The notes beneath the pieces were generated by a model. That model saw only the letters and a program-made list of their open reading frames with translations, did not search any database and was not told where the DNA came from. Of a stretch of 64,000 nucleotides of DNA, positions 24,654-34,003 are shown piece after piece. A program made the translations under genes and the position numbers. Location of the stretch: positions 1 to 64,000 of the forward strand of contig JBAZZY010000004.1 of the NCBI GenBank assembly GCA_041658565.1, written 5' to 3'. How positions within the stretch are numbered: position 1 is the first letter of the stretch; every line of letters starts with the position of its first letter. Source of the DNA: Actinomycetota bacterium. GTDB taxonomy: Bacteria; Actinomycetota; AC-67.

Positions 24654-26230
24654 TCCGAAGCCTCACCTTCCGCGTGCAGTAAGCCGTAGTTCAACCCGTC
24701 CACGAGAGCATCCCACGAGGCCTCGATGATGTTGGGAGACACGCCGATCGTAGACCACTCCCGTGTGCCGTCCTGCGACTCCAACAGCACGCGCGTGACG
24801 GCCCCGGTTCCCTGCTTCTCCTCCAAGATGCGGACCTTGTAGTCCACGAGTTCAATCGCCTCGAGCGCCGGATAGAAACGCACCAGCGCCATCCGCAGCG
24901 CCGCGTCCAGCGCGTTGACCGGGCCGTTGCCCTCCGCCGTAGCGATGTGACGCTCGCCGCGCGCCCACAACTTCACCGTCGCCTCCGACACGACCTGGCC
25001 GTCCTCGCGCTTCTCCACGATCACGCGGAACGACTCCAGACGGAAGAGTTCGCGCTCGATGCCGGCGTGTCGACGCATCAGCAACTCGAGGGAGGCGTCG
25101 GCCGCCTCGAAGTGGTAGCCGGCATGCTCGAGATCCTTGACCGCCGACAAGATCGCGGCAGCCGTGCCGGGATCGGACTCCAGGTCGATTCCGATCTCCT
25201 TCCCCTTCAACACGATCGTCGAGCGTCCCGAGAGTTCACTCACCAGCAGCCGCCGGCCGTTGCCGACCAGCCCGGGGTCCACATGCTCATAAGCGCCCTC
25301 GAGCTTGGCCAGTCCGCTCGTGTGCAGGCCGGCCTTCGTCGCGAACGCGCTCGCCCCGACGTAGGGCTGGTGCGCGTCGGGCGCGATGTTGCAGATCTCA
25401 GCGACGGCGTAGTGCACCGTCGTCAGCTTCGCGAGGTGCTCGGCGTCGAGCACCTCAAGGCCGGACTTCAAGGCCAGATTTCCGATGATCGTAAGGAGGT
25501 TGGCGTTACCGCACCGCTCCCCGATCCCGTTGATAGTTCCCTGCACGTGCACGGCCCCGTGCTTGACCGCCACGAGCGCGTTGGCGACCGCGCACCCGAC
25601 GTCGTTGTGGAAGTGCACGCCGATCGGCTCGCCGCGCGCCTCACGAACCGCCGACACGATCTTGCCGGCCTCCCAGGGCAGTGCCCCGCCGTTGGTGTCG
25701 CACAGAACGAGCGTCGCTGCACCTGCGTCGCCGGCTGCGGCGAGGACCTTCAGCGCGTACTCGGGATCACGGCGATACCCATCGAAGAAATGCTCGGCGT
25801 CGAGGAATACCTCTCTTCCTTCGCGAACGAGGAACGCAACCGTGTCCTGGACCATGCGCAGGTTCTCATCCAGCGTCGTGCCGAGCGCGGCGGTCACCTG
25901 CAGGTCGTGCGCCTTCGCCACCAAGCACACCGTCGGAGCCCCCGAATTCAGCAGTTCGAGTACTCCGGCATCGGACTCCGCCGATCCGTTCGGCCGGCGA
26001 GTTGCGCCGAAGCACGCGATGCGTGCGTTCTTCAACCCAATGCCGCCAACCCGGTGGAAGAACTCGATGTCCTTAGGATTCGAACCCGGCCAGCCGCCCT
26101 CGATGTAGTGCACTCCAAGCTCATCGAGCCATGTGGCGATCTTCAGCTTGTCCTCGACCGTGAGCGAAAGGCCCTCTCGCTGGGCGCCATCGCGAAGCGT
26201 CGTGTCGTACAGAACGATGGGTGACGTCAT
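24650..26230 (-). CDS. cimA: (R)-citramalate synthase
   Basis: Condenses acetyl-CoA with pyruvate to citramalate, which LeuCD and LeuB turn into 2-oxobutyrate for isoleucine. 526 residues, typical of the GSU1798-like CimA branch. Seen: the HMGL-type active site YDTTLRDGAQREG (8-20), LDAEHFFDGYR, CDTNGG, VHFHNDVGCAVAN, NGIGERCGNANL and a C-terminal LeuA allosteric dimer domain (about 400-526). It is clearly distinct from the leuA gene in the window. It lies 11 bases after ilvE and overlaps the FAH-family gene. Confidence 0.9.
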   Translation of the reverse strand: MTSPIVLYDTTLRDGAQREGLSLTVEDKLKIATWLDELGVHYIEGGWPGSNPKDIEFFHRVGGIGLKNARIACFGATRRPNGSAESDAGVLELLNSGAPTVCLVAKAHDLQVTAALGTTLDENLRMVQDTVAFLVREGREVFLDAEHFFDGYRRDPEYALKVLAAAGDAGAATLVLCDTNGGALPWEAGKIVSAVREARGEPIGVHFHNDVGCAVANALVAVKHGAVHVQGTINGIGERCGNANLLTIIGNLALKSGLEVLDAEHLAKLTTVHYAVAEICNIAPDAHQPYVGASAFATKAGLHTSGLAKLEGAYEHVDPGLVGNGRRLLVSELSGRSTIVLKGKEIGIDLESDPGTAAAILSAVKDLEHAGYHFEAADASLELLMRRHAGIERELFRLESFRVIVEKREDGQVVSEATVKLWARGERHIATAEGNGPVNALDAALRMALVRFYPALEAIELVDYKVRILEEKQGTGAVTRVLLESQDGTREWSTIGVSPNIIEASWDALVDGLNYGLLHAEGEASE

Positions 26231-26241
26231 TTCTCTCCCGC

Positions 26242-27162
26242 CTACACGTGCTCGAGCCAGCCCGCGTACTGCTCAACATCGCCGCGCACGGCGGCAAAGA
26301 ACACATCTTGCAGTTTCTTGGTGAGCGGTCCGACTTCGCCGGCGCCGATCGTGCGGTCGTCGATTTCCCGCACCGGAACGACTTCGGCTGCGGTACCCGT
26401 GAGGAACGCTTCGTCGGCCAGGTACAGCTCGGAGCGCATTAGGTCGCACTCGCGCACCGCGACACCGAGGTCGGCCGCGATCCGCATGATCGACTCACGC
26501 GTGATCCCGGCGAGCGCGCCGGCCGACAGCGGCGGCGTGACCAACTCACCGTCGCGAACGATGAAGATGTTCTCGCCCGTCGCCTCGGCGACGTAACCCT
26601 GAGGGTTCAGCATGATCGCCTCGTCGTAGCCGCCCTTGAGCGCCTCTATTTTGGCGAGGGAAGAGTTGATGTACTGTCCTGTTCCCTTGGCCGCCGGCGG
26701 GATGATGTTGGGATCGTGACGACGCCACGACGAAATCGTCATGCGAACGCCGCGACGCAATCCCTCCTCGCCGAGGTATGCGCCCCACGGCCACACCGCG
26801 ATCGACACATTGACCGGCGCGACGAGAGGATTCAGCCCCATCTCGCCGTAACCGCGATACACCAGCGGGCGCACGTAGCACGACGACAGCCCGCTCGAGC
26901 GAACTGTGTCCTTGCACGCAATTACGAGATCGTCCACCGAATACGGCACCTGCATCATGAAGATGTGGGCGCTGTCGTGCAGTCGCCGGATGTGGTCGGT
27001 CAGCCGAAACACCGCGGGCCCTTTGGACGTTTCGTATGCGCGAATGCCCTCGAAGACCGCGCTGCCGTAGTGCAGCGAATGCGTGAGGATGTGAACCCGG
27101 GCCTCGTCCCAGGGGACGAGAGCGCCGTCCATCCAGATCTTCTCGGTGGGCGTGATCGGCAT
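26242..27162 (-). CDS. ilvE: Branched-chain-amino-acid aminotransferase
   Basis: PLP fold-type-IV transaminase for the last step of Leu, Ile and Val synthesis. 306 residues, the short bacterial form. Seen: HSLHYGSAVFEGIRAY (28-43), YVRPLVYRGYG, the PLP-Lys region AAKGTGQYINSSLAK, GYDEAIML, EATGENIFIV and LTGTAAEVVPV. It lies between leuB (12 bases upstream) and cimA (11 bases downstream) in a branched-chain operon. Confidence 0.95.
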   Translation of the reverse strand: MPITPTEKIWMDGALVPWDEARVHILTHSLHYGSAVFEGIRAYETSKGPAVFRLTDHIRRLHDSAHIFMMQVPYSVDDLVIACKDTVRSSGLSSCYVRPLVYRGYGEMGLNPLVAPVNVSIAVWPWGAYLGEEGLRRGVRMTISSWRRHDPNIIPPAAKGTGQYINSSLAKIEALKGGYDEAIMLNPQGYVAEATGENIFIVRDGELVTPPLSAGALAGITRESIMRIAADLGVAVRECDLMRSELYLADEAFLTGTAAEVVPVREIDDRTIGAGEVGPLTKKLQDVFFAAVRGDVEQYAGWLEHV

Positions 27163-27174
27163 CCGCGGTTCCTT

Positions 27175-28218
27175 TCAGATCGCCTCGGCGACGGCGTCGC
27201 CGATTTCGTCCGTCGTCATCCCCATGTCCGGTCCGGCAGTTGCGCGCAACTTCCCAAGCACCCCAAGCGCCGCTCGCTCGACACGCGCCGCCGCCGACTC
27301 CTCGCCGAGGAACTCCAGCATCATCGCAACCGACAGAATACAGGCCACCGGATTGGCGCAGCCCTTCCCGGCGATGTCCGGCGCCGAGCCGTGCACCGGC
27401 TCGAATATGCTCGGCGTGCGCCGCGCCGGGTTCAGGTTCCCGCTTGCCGCGAGTCCCATCCCGCCGGCGATTGCCGCTCCAAGGTCGGTGACGATATCGC
27501 CGAACATGTTCTCGGTCACCATCACATCGAAGCGCTCCGGCTGGGTCACCATGTACAGGCAGGCTGCGTCCACGTGAACGTACTCGCGCTCAACGTCGGG
27601 GTAGTTCGCGTCGCCCATCTCGGCGAAGGCGCGCGCCCACAGACCGCCGGCATGCACGAGTACGTTCGTCTTGTGCACGAGGGTGAGCTTCTTGCGCGCG
27701 CGCCGCTCGGCGAGATCGAATGCGTACTCCAAGACTCGATCCACGCCGGTGCGCGTGTTGATCGACTCCTGCGTCGCAACCTCGCGCGAAGTCCCTCGCG
27801 CCTGAACGCCCCCGGCCCCCGCGTAGAGCCCCTCGGAGTTCTCGCGAATGACCACAAAGTCGATGTCGGCGGGGCCCTTTCCGGCGAGCGGGGTGGCGAC
27901 GCCCTCTGGAAGTTTCACCGGACGCAGGTTCACGTAGAGATCCAAGTCGAAACGCAACTTCAGCAGCAGATCCCGCTCGAGCACTCCCGGCGGCACGCGA
28001 GGATCGCCCACAGCGCCAAGTAGAACCGCGTCGAGCACGCGCATCTCTTCCAGCGTTGCGTCGGACAACACCTCGCCCGTGCGCAGGTATTTCTCGGCCC
28101 CGAGATCGAAGGAGACGCGCTCGGTAGTGATGCCGCTCGCGTCAAGGGCTTTGAGTCCTTGCGCGACTACTTCAGGACCGATGCCGTCGCCGGGGATGAT
28201 TCCGATCTTGTACGTCAT
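27175..28218 (-). CDS. leuB: 3-isopropylmalate dehydrogenase
   Basis: Oxidises and decarboxylates 3-isopropylmalate with NAD+ in leucine synthesis. In organisms with CimA the same enzyme also handles 3-methylmalate. 347 residues. Seen: [14 protein letters not shown] (5-18), [35 protein letters not shown], and the metal/NAD region [23 protein letters not shown]. The ATG at 28218 overlaps the stop of the MDMPI-fold gene as ATGA. Confidence 0.95.
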   Translation of the reverse strand: MTYKIGIIPGDGIGPEVVAQGLKALDASGITTERVSFDLGAEKYLRTGEVLSDATLEEMRVLDAVLLGAVGDPRVPPGVLERDLLLKLRFDLDLYVNLRPVKLPEGVATPLAGKGPADIDFVVIRENSEGLYAGAGGVQARGTSREVATQESINTRTGVDRVLEYAFDLAERRARKKLTLVHKTNVLVHAGGLWARAFAEMGDANYPDVEREYVHVDAACLYMVTQPERFDVMVTENMFGDIVTDLGAAIAGGMGLAASGNLNPARRTPSIFEPVHGSAPDIAGKGCANPVACILSVAMMLEFLGEESAAARVERAALGVLGKLRATAGPDMGMTTDEIGDAVAEAI

Positions 28219-29051
28219 GGCACCACCACTATGTGCTCGAGGATGCGGCGAGCGAGCACCTCGTCGCCGTGAATCTCCAGGCCTCCGTGTGCGCGCGCCT
28301 GCACCGGCGTCCAGCGACCGCCCAGCACACAGAAGAACCCCTCCACGCTCATGCGAAAACGCAAGACCGAGTCGGCGGGCACGCCGCTCGACAGCAGCGT
28401 TCCCCTTGAATCCGACGTCTGAATCGCGATCGTGCGGCCGGGGGCCGGGACTTCAAACACGACGACCGACCCATCGGGAGCCTGCCCCCTCCGAGACACG
28501 ACCACCGGCAGCGACTTCGTCGCCAGCCGCTCGAACACGAAGTTCGCGACGGCGCCGTCCAGGTGTCCGGGGCGTCCGGTCGCCCGGCGGATGTCCTGCT
28601 CGTGGTAGAAGACGTCCAGGATCCGCATCGCCAAGTACAGCCGCTGGTTCAGGCGACCCGGCGGCGCCTCTACTTCACCATCCCAAGCCGCCTCATCGAG
28701 CGCGCGCAAGTCTGCAAGCCGCTTCGCGGTAGCGTCGCGAAACTCCGCCAGTACGTCGGGACCCGCAATGCTCCGGCGCGCGACGACCTCTCGCTCGTTC
28801 AGCTCCTGGAACTCGCTGGTGATGCGGGAGACGTTCGAGAGGTCCACGGGAGAAGCCGGCTCGGTGCCGGTCATGATCGCTTCGTAACTCGTGAGGTGTG
28901 AGAGGTTGTCCTTCACCGTCCACCCAGGGCAATCGCTCTGCAGATCCCAATCGCCCGGCTCCAGGTGCGCGCACACCTCCTCGACGGAAGAGAAGGCTTG
29001 CTCCAGAAGATCGACACGCCCGGCGTCGCTCAATCCCTCAATATCTGTCAT
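28215..29051 (-). CDS. Maleylpyruvate isomerase (MDMPI)-fold protein, DinB-like
   Basis: A 278-residue protein with an N-terminal DinB/MDMPI four-helix domain ([28 protein letters not shown], then NLSHLTSYE, the H-x3-E part of a metal site) and a C-terminal sterol-carrier-like domain. In actinobacteria this family includes mycothiol-dependent isomerases; substrates are mostly unknown. A branched-chain role is not implied by the fold, yet it overlaps leuB by 4 bases as the first gene of the leuB-ilvE-cimA operon. TACAAT lies eight bases before the ATG at 29051, so the mRNA is probably leaderless. Confidence 0.8.
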   Translation of the reverse strand: MTDIEGLSDAGRVDLLEQAFSSVEEVCAHLEPGDWDLQSDCPGWTVKDNLSHLTSYEAIMTGTEPASPVDLSNVSRITSEFQELNEREVVARRSIAGPDVLAEFRDATAKRLADLRALDEAAWDGEVEAPPGRLNQRLYLAMRILDVFYHEQDIRRATGRPGHLDGAVANFVFERLATKSLPVVVSRRGQAPDGSVVVFEVPAPGRTIAIQTSDSRGTLLSSGVPADSVLRFRMSVEGFFCVLGGRWTPVQARAHGGLEIHGDEVLARRILEHIVVVP

Positions 29052-29059
29052 GGGCAGGA

Positions 29060-29087
29060 ATTGTACCCGGCCTGCTGGAGCATACAA
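29060..29087 (-). promoter_or_regulatory. Promoter of the MDMPI-leuB-ilvE-cimA operon
   Basis: TTGTAT (29082-29087), 16-base spacer, TACAAT (29060-29065) on the minus strand. The expected start point is at or next to the ATG. It overlaps the region that controls the divergent HTH-cupin regulator, so one operator here could serve both. Confidence 0.65.
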
Positions 29088-29097
29088 CCGTTCGTGA

Positions 29098-29103
29098 TAA
29101 CAT
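29098..29103 (+). promoter_or_regulatory. -10 element of the HTH-cupin regulator-leuCD transcript
   Basis: TAACAT, six bases before the ATG at 29110, fits a leaderless start. No convincing -35 is visible. Confidence 0.35.
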
Positions 29104-29109
29104 ACGCCC

Positions 29110-29709
29110 ATGGCTGCGGTCGCGCGCCCGAAGAACCTGCCGGATCCCGCCGCACAGTCGGGAGCCCGGATCCGCACGCTGCGCGAGGCGCGGGGGCTCT
29201 CCCTGCGGGATCTCGCGCAGCGAAGCGGCGTGAGCGCGCCGATGCTCTCGCAAGTGGAACGTCGCGAAACCTCACCCACACTCGCCGTCGCTGCGAAGAT
29301 CGCCGCCGGACTCGGGCTGTCTTTGTCGCAACTGCTGCGTCTGGACGAAGAGCACCACGTCGTGGTCGTGCGTCGCGCGGATCGCCAAGCCGTTCGACGC
29401 AACGGACACAAGATCGAGATGCTCTCACCCTCCCTTCCCGGCCAGCGCGCAGCCGTATCGCTGCATACCTTGCGTGCCGGTGGGCGCACCGGCGACGCCG
29501 GAGATCCTCCGATGCACGAACCCGGCAGTCGCGAGACCGCCGTCGTACGCACCGGCAGCCTCACGTTGATCTTCGACAAGGATCGCTACGAGTTGTCCGA
29601 GGGCGACGCAGTGACCTTCGATGCGGACCTCCCCCACCACTTTGAAAACCCCGGCGAGATAGAGACCGTATTCGTCGCGGTCGTCACCACCGAACTCCGC
29701 ACGACCTAG
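29110..29709 (+). CDS. XRE-family HTH regulator with C-terminal cupin domain
   Basis: A 199-residue transcription regulator. Residues about 18-80 form an XRE helix-turn-helix ([37 protein letters not shown]). Residues about 120-195 form a small-molecule-binding cupin ([20 protein letters not shown]...[20 protein letters not shown]). It lies 8 bases upstream of leuC and divergent from the leuB operon, so it may control both arms of leucine synthesis. The ligand is unknown. There is no Shine-Dalgarno site, and a -10-like TAACAT lies six bases before the start. Confidence 0.88.
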   Translation: MAAVARPKNLPDPAAQSGARIRTLREARGLSLRDLAQRSGVSAPMLSQVERRETSPTLAVAAKIAAGLGLSLSQLLRLDEEHHVVVVRRADRQAVRRNGHKIEMLSPSLPGQRAAVSLHTLRAGGRTGDAGDPPMHEPGSRETAVVRTGSLTLIFDKDRYELSEGDAVTFDADLPHHFENPGEIETVFVAVVTTELRTT

Positions 29710-29717
29710 GAGCAGAC

Positions 29718-31112
29718 ATGCCGAAAACCATGTTCGAGAAGATCTGGGAAGCGCACGAGGTGCGCCAAGACCTGATCTACATCGACCTGCACCTCGTTCA
29801 CGAGGTGACCTCACCGCAGGCTTTCGACGGTTTGCGTCTTGCGGGCCGCGAAGTCCGGCGAACCGACCGGACGCTTGCGACCGCCGACCACAACGTCCCG
29901 ACCGACGGAACACATGCCGCACGTCTGATCGCCGACGACCTGTCGCGCGCGCAGGTGGAGGCACTCGAGCGCAACTGCGTCGAGTTCGGGGTCCCGCTGT
30001 TCTCACTCGGCTCAGGTCGCCAGGGCATCGTTCACGTGATCGGTCCCGAACTCGGCGTCACGCAACCGGGCATGACGATCGTGTGCGGGGACAGCCACAC
30101 GGCGACGCACGGCGCCTTCGGATCGCTCGCTTTCGGCATCGGCACATCCGAGGTCGAACACGTGCTGGCAACACAGACACTGCCGCAACGTCGCCCGAAG
30201 ACCATGCGCATCACCTACACGGGCGCGCTTGCCGCCGGCGTTACCGCCAAGGATCTGATCCTGGCAACAATCGGCCGCGTCGGAACAGCCGGATGCACCG
30301 GATACGTCGTGGAGTTCGCCGGCGAGACCATCGAGCAGATGTCGATGGAAGCACGGATGACGGTGTGCAACATGACCATCGAAGCCGGCGGGCGCGCAGG
30401 GATGATCGCTCCCGACGACACAACGTTTGAATACGTGCGGGAGCGGGCTGCTGCGCCGTCCGGCGACGCGTGGGACGAGGCGGTGGTGCGCTGGCGCGCG
30501 CTCGCCACAGACCCGGGCGCGGCTTTCGATCGCGAAATCACCATCGACGCATCTTCCCTAGCGCCGATGGTTACTTGGGGAACCACGCCGGGGATGGTCG
30601 CCGACGTGACCGCAACCATTCCCGATCCCGCGGCCTTCGACTCCGAAGGGGAACGCGACGCGGCCGCGCGCGCGCTCGCCTACATGGGCTTGGATGCCGG
30701 GACCCCGATCACCGACATCGCGATCAGTCGCGTGTTCATCGGCTCGTGCACAAACTCGCGCATCGAAGACCTTCGGGCGGCCGCGCGAATCGCCGAAGGT
30801 CGCCGTGTCGCGTCGGGTGTGAGCGCGATGGTCGTCCCCGGCTCGCATCTGATCAAGCAGCAGGCCGAGTCCGAGGGTCTGGACCGCATCTTCACCGATG
30901 CGGGATTCGACTGGCGCGACACCGGATGCTCGATGTGTCTGGGAATGAACCCCGACACGCTCGACCCCGGCGAGCGTTGCGCCTCGACTTCGAACCGCAA
31001 CTTCGAAGGGCGCCAAGGACGCGGCGGTCGCACGCATCTGGTTTCGCCGGAGATGGCCGCCGCAGCCGCTATCGAAGGTCATTTCGTAGACATCCGGGGG
31101 TGGAACAAGTGA
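29718..31112 (+). CDS. leuC: 3-isopropylmalate dehydratase large subunit
   Basis: Aconitase-family subunit that holds the 4Fe-4S cluster and, with LeuD, isomerises 2- to 3-isopropylmalate (also citramalate in the CimA route). 464 residues. Seen: [19 protein letters not shown] (about 117-128), cluster Cys in [13 protein letters not shown] and in [11 protein letters not shown], and [10 protein letters not shown]. The ATG follows AGGAG. The stop overlaps the leuD start as GTGA. Confidence 0.96.
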   Translation: MPKTMFEKIWEAHEVRQDLIYIDLHLVHEVTSPQAFDGLRLAGREVRRTDRTLATADHNVPTDGTHAARLIADDLSRAQVEALERNCVEFGVPLFSLGSGRQGIVHVIGPELGVTQPGMTIVCGDSHTATHGAFGSLAFGIGTSEVEHVLATQTLPQRRPKTMRITYTGALAAGVTAKDLILATIGRVGTAGCTGYVVEFAGETIEQMSMEARMTVCNMTIEAGGRAGMIAPDDTTFEYVRERAAAPSGDAWDEAVVRWRALATDPGAAFDREITIDASSLAPMVTWGTTPGMVADVTATIPDPAAFDSEGERDAAARALAYMGLDAGTPITDIAISRVFIGSCTNSRIEDLRAAARIAEGRRVASGVSAMVVPGSHLIKQQAESEGLDRIFTDAGFDWRDTGCSMCLGMNPDTLDPGERCASTSNRNFEGRQGRGGRTHLVSPEMAAAAAIEGHFVDIRGWNK

Positions 31113-31669
31113 AGCCGGTTACCGTGATCAGCGGCAAGGTCGCAGTGCTCGATCGATCCGACGTCGATACCGACCAGATCATTCCGAAGCAGTTCTTGAA
31201 GCGGATCGAGCGAACCGGCTTCGGCGAGTTCCTCTTCTACGACTGGGTCCGCTCCGGCGAGGTGACCCTGGAGCGCGCGCCGATTCTGGTAGCGGGTCGC
31301 AACTTCGGCTGCGGGTCGTCGCGCGAGCACGCGGTGTGGGCAATCCAAGACTTCGGCTACCAAGCCGTCGTCGCTCCGTCCTTCAGCGACATCTTCTTCG
31401 CCAACTGCACCAAGTGCGGCGTGTTGCCGATCGCGCTGCCGGAAGAAGACGTGCGCGCGCTCATGGGCGCACGCGAGGCAACCATCGATCTCGCCGCACA
31501 GACCGTGACCTTCGCCGGTCGCAGCGCCTCGTTCGAGATCGACGCCGAGACCAAACACCGCCTGCTAAACGGTCTAGACGAGATCGGCCTGACGCTGCAG
31601 CACGAAGACGAGATCACAGCGTACGAACGCGCGCGCGCGCGCGCAGGCGTGGCGACGACGTCACTCTGA
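31109..31669 (+). CDS. leuD: 3-isopropylmalate dehydratase small subunit
   Basis: Swivelling-domain partner of LeuC. 186 residues. Seen: [15 protein letters not shown] (18-32), [16 protein letters not shown], and the swivel-domain [13 protein letters not shown] 31109 overlaps the leuC stop, so the subunits are made in step. A 7-base-pair hairpin 10 bases after the stop (31679-31700) may end the transcript before the toxin island. Confidence 0.96.
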   Translation: MKPVTVISGKVAVLDRSDVDTDQIIPKQFLKRIERTGFGEFLFYDWVRSGEVTLERAPILVAGRNFGCGSSREHAVWAIQDFGYQAVVAPSFSDIFFANCTKCGVLPIALPEEDVRALMGAREATIDLAAQTVTFAGRSASFEIDAETKHRLLNGLDEIGLTLQHEDEITAYERARARAGVATTSL

Positions 31670-31678
31670 GCGCGAAGG

Positions 31679-31700
31679 CTCATTCGACCGGCGGAATGAG
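31679..31700 (+). terminator. Hairpin after leuD
   Basis: CTCATTC (31679-31685) and GAATGAG (31694-31700) with an eight-base loop. No T-run follows, so termination is uncertain. Confidence 0.4.
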
Positions 31701-31718
31701 GGCCGGTCTCCTCGGGGC

Positions 31719-31747
31719 TATACCCCCTTCACTGTGTTGGGTATACT
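31719..31747 (+). promoter_or_regulatory. Promoter and operator of the Xre/RES toxin-antitoxin pair
   Basis: An inverted repeat TATACCC-N13-GGGTATA (31719-31725 and 31739-31745) overlaps the -10 TATACT (31742-31747). The arms are 20 bases apart centre to centre, two helical turns on one DNA face, as expected for a dimeric autorepressor. The -10 ends seven bases before the antitoxin ATG. Confidence 0.65.
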
Positions 31748-31754
31748 CCCAGCC

Positions 31755-32150
31755 ATGGAGATCACGCCGGCTGAACGGCGGCCCGGGCGCAGGCGCGTGC
31801 GCGAGGTCGCGGTCCCCTACGACGCCCTGGGTGAGCGCGACCGTATCGCCCGCGTCGTCGCCTTTCTCGGAAACAACCTCACCGCAGAGATCCTCCACGT
31901 CGCGAAGTCACAGCCGGGACGCTGGCGTGACGGAACCGAGCGCGTGTCCGAGAGGAACCTGCGCGCGCTCCTCGACCTCGACTACGTGATCGCGCGGCTG
32001 CTCATGCTGTGGGAGCCGGAGGCCGCGCGCGCGTGGCTCGACGGCGACAACCCCCACGCCGGCGGCCGTCCGATCGACGTCATGCGCTTACGAGGATCGA
32101 TCGCGGTCGTCGCGGCGCTCGACGCCGACGAAACCGGCGCGTATGCGTGA
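31755..32150 (+). CDS. Xre/MbcA/ParS-type antitoxin
   Basis: A 131-residue protein: a helical N-terminal DNA-binding-like region (about 25-70, LTAEILHVAKSQPGRWRDGTERVSERN) and a C-terminal DUF2384 toxin-binding domain (about 70-131, LDYVIARLLMLWEPEAARAWLDGDNPHAGGRPIDVMRLRG). Such proteins neutralise RES toxins by plugging the active site and repress their own operon (family knowledge). The ATG at 31755 is preferred to an in-frame one at 31734 because the promoter -10 lies between them. It overlaps the toxin gene by 8 bases. Confidence 0.85.
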   Translation: MEITPAERRPGRRRVREVAVPYDALGERDRIARVVAFLGNNLTAEILHVAKSQPGRWRDGTERVSERNLRALLDLDYVIARLLMLWEPEAARAWLDGDNPHAGGRPIDVMRLRGSIAVVAALDADETGAYA

Positions 32151-32697
32151 GCTGTACCGCGTGATCACCTGGATCCCGGGTGCGCGCGCAGGCCGAGCCG
32201 GGCACCCCCTCCACGTCCCCAGGAACGCGCAAGGGTCCGGCCGCGTGGACAACCCGGACGTCTACGGCGTGTTGTATGCGAGTACTGCGCCGGAGGGGGC
32301 CATCGCGGAAGCTTTCGGACACCTCGCGACGTGGAGCGACTCGATGCTGCGCCGCCCCGGCGGCGGAGTGCGTGCGCTCGCGATGTATCGCCTGACCAAC
32401 GACCGAATCCTCGACCTCGACGACCCCGCGCAGTTGCTCGCGCGCGCGCTGCGCCCCTCGCGTGTGGTCACGCGCGACCGTGAAGTCACGCAAGCGTGGG
32501 CGCGCGCGATCTACTCGGAAGATCGATGGGCAGGCGTGTCGTGGTGGAGCCGCTACGACGCGCGCTGGACCTCAGTGGCGGTATGGGCGATCGAAACGCT
32601 GCACGCGTCCCGGCGTGTGGCGCCGCTCAGCCTGACCGATCCAACCGTCGGGCGCGCGGCCGCAGCGCTCAACCGACCGCGGACATTGCGCGACTGA
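32143..32697 (+). CDS. RES-domain toxin (NAD+ phosphorylase/glycohydrolase family)
   Basis: RES toxins such as MbcT and ParT degrade NAD+ or modify targets with ADP-ribose (family knowledge). 184 residues. Seen: YR at the start, YGVLYASTAPEGAIAEAFGH (the Tyr/Glu-containing core of the family), and the second conserved patch VSWWSRYDARWTSVAVW. The ATG overlaps the antitoxin end, so synthesis is coupled. It converges on the Fic gene with 40 bases between. The catalytic residues appear present, so it is probably active. Confidence 0.85.
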   Translation: MRELYRVITWIPGARAGRAGHPLHVPRNAQGSGRVDNPDVYGVLYASTAPEGAIAEAFGHLATWSDSMLRRPGGGVRALAMYRLTNDRILDLDDPAQLLARALRPSRVVTRDREVTQAWARAIYSEDRWAGVSWWSRYDARWTSVAVWAIETLHASRRVAPLSLTDPTVGRAAAALNRPRTLRD

Positions 32698-32737
32698 GGA
32701 ACAGCCGGGTCAGGCAGCTCTCGCGTCCCGTCCCCCC

Positions 32738-33898
32738 TCACGCATCGGTTCCCTCGCTTAGAACAGCAAGGTACCGGTCATATGCGAACAACCGGTTCCT
32801 CCGCTTCCCGGTCAACTCGCGGGCGATCTTGAGTTCGGAGAGGAGATCCATCGCTGAAGAAGCGGCAGGAAACGACAGCCCGGTTGCGCGACAGACTTCG
32901 GCAACGGAAAGGATCGGCCGAGACTTCAGCGCATCATGGACTCGCAGCGCGGAACCTGCGCGCCGCCCTGACGGTGCAATGCGTGTCCGATCCACTTGGA
33001 ACATCTCCGTAAGCCGCTCGGCCGTGGAGACCGCGCCTTCCGCCGTCTGCCGAACGCCGACTAGCAGGAACTGCAGCCACGCCTCCCAGTCCCCACGGAG
33101 ACGCACTTGGTCCAGCAGTTCGTAGTACACGGCGCGATTCTGCTTGAGGTAAAGGCTGAGGTAGAGGAGCGGTTCTCGAAGAGCACCCGCGTGGCACAGG
33201 AGCAAAGTAATGATCAGGCGGCCGACGCGGCCGTTTCCGTCGAGAAACGGGTGGATCGTCTCGAACTGAACATGGGCCAAACCGGCTCTCACAAGCACCG
33301 ACAGCCCGTCGTCGTCTGCGTGGAGGAATCGTTCAAGCGCGGCCATGCATTCGGGCACATCTTCGTGAGGCGGTGGAACGAATGCTGCATTGCCCGGACG
33401 CGTGCCCCCGATCCAGTTCTGCGTCCGACGGAACTCACCCGGATGCTTGCTGCTGCCCCGTCCTCGCGCGAGCAGTACTTCGTGGATCTCTCGAATCAGC
33501 CGGCTTGAGAGTGGGAATCCCTCACGCAAGCGAGAAAGACCGTGATTGAGCGCCGCAACGTAGTTTGAAACCTCCGCAACGTCGTCGAGAGGTACACCGG
33601 GGGCCTCGTCGATCTCGAAGAGGAGCAGGTCGGACAGCGACGACTGAGTCCCCTCGATCTGCGACGAGAGCACCGCCTCCTTGCGCACGTATGCGTAAAT
33701 GAAGAGCCCCTTGTCGGGCAAGAACGCGGCGACGCCGTCGAGCCGGCCGACGGCGAGCACCGCCGCCTCGAGTTCCCGCTGAAGCTCGGATCCGAAGATC
33801 AGCGGCGGGGACGGAGGAAGCGGCTTGGGAACGAACGCCCGGACGTCCTCTCCCCCCACGCGCGTAGTTGTGTACGTACCTGTCTCGCCCCGTTCCAT
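32738..33898 (-). CDS. Fic-domain AMP-transferase with built-in inhibitory helix
   Basis: Fic proteins transfer AMP (or other NMP) to target hydroxyls. 386 residues. Seen: inhibitory motif SSQIEG (about 78-83, pattern [S/T]xxxE[G/N], class II, intramolecular), catalytic HPFLDGNGRVGR (216-227) with all key residues, and a C-terminal winged-helix-like domain (about 320-370, LSVAEVCRATGLSFPAASSAMDLLSEL). Start 33898 is chosen because GGGGG lies seven bases upstream; the ATG six bases earlier is too close to it. The upstream 60 bases are A+T-rich. The target is unknown, and no separate antitoxin is seen or required. Confidence 0.88.
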   Translation of the reverse strand: MERGETGTYTTTRVGGEDVRAFVPKPLPPSPPLIFGSELQRELEAAVLAVGRLDGVAAFLPDKGLFIYAYVRKEAVLSSQIEGTQSSLSDLLLFEIDEAPGVPLDDVAEVSNYVAALNHGLSRLREGFPLSSRLIREIHEVLLARGRGSSKHPGEFRRTQNWIGGTRPGNAAFVPPPHEDVPECMAALERFLHADDDGLSVLVRAGLAHVQFETIHPFLDGNGRVGRLIITLLLCHAGALREPLLYLSLYLKQNRAVYYELLDQVRLRGDWEAWLQFLLVGVRQTAEGAVSTAERLTEMFQVDRTRIAPSGRRAGSALRVHDALKSRPILSVAEVCRATGLSFPAASSAMDLLSELKIARELTGKRRNRLFAYDRYLAVLSEGTDA

Positions 33899-34003
33899 GG
33901 GCATTCCCCCTGTTCAGCAACCCTGAATAGCCGGTTCCACTATTAAGCCTTCGCGTGCAAGTTTAAACAGTAGGTCGCAAGACGCAAGAAACGAACCGGC
34001 CGT

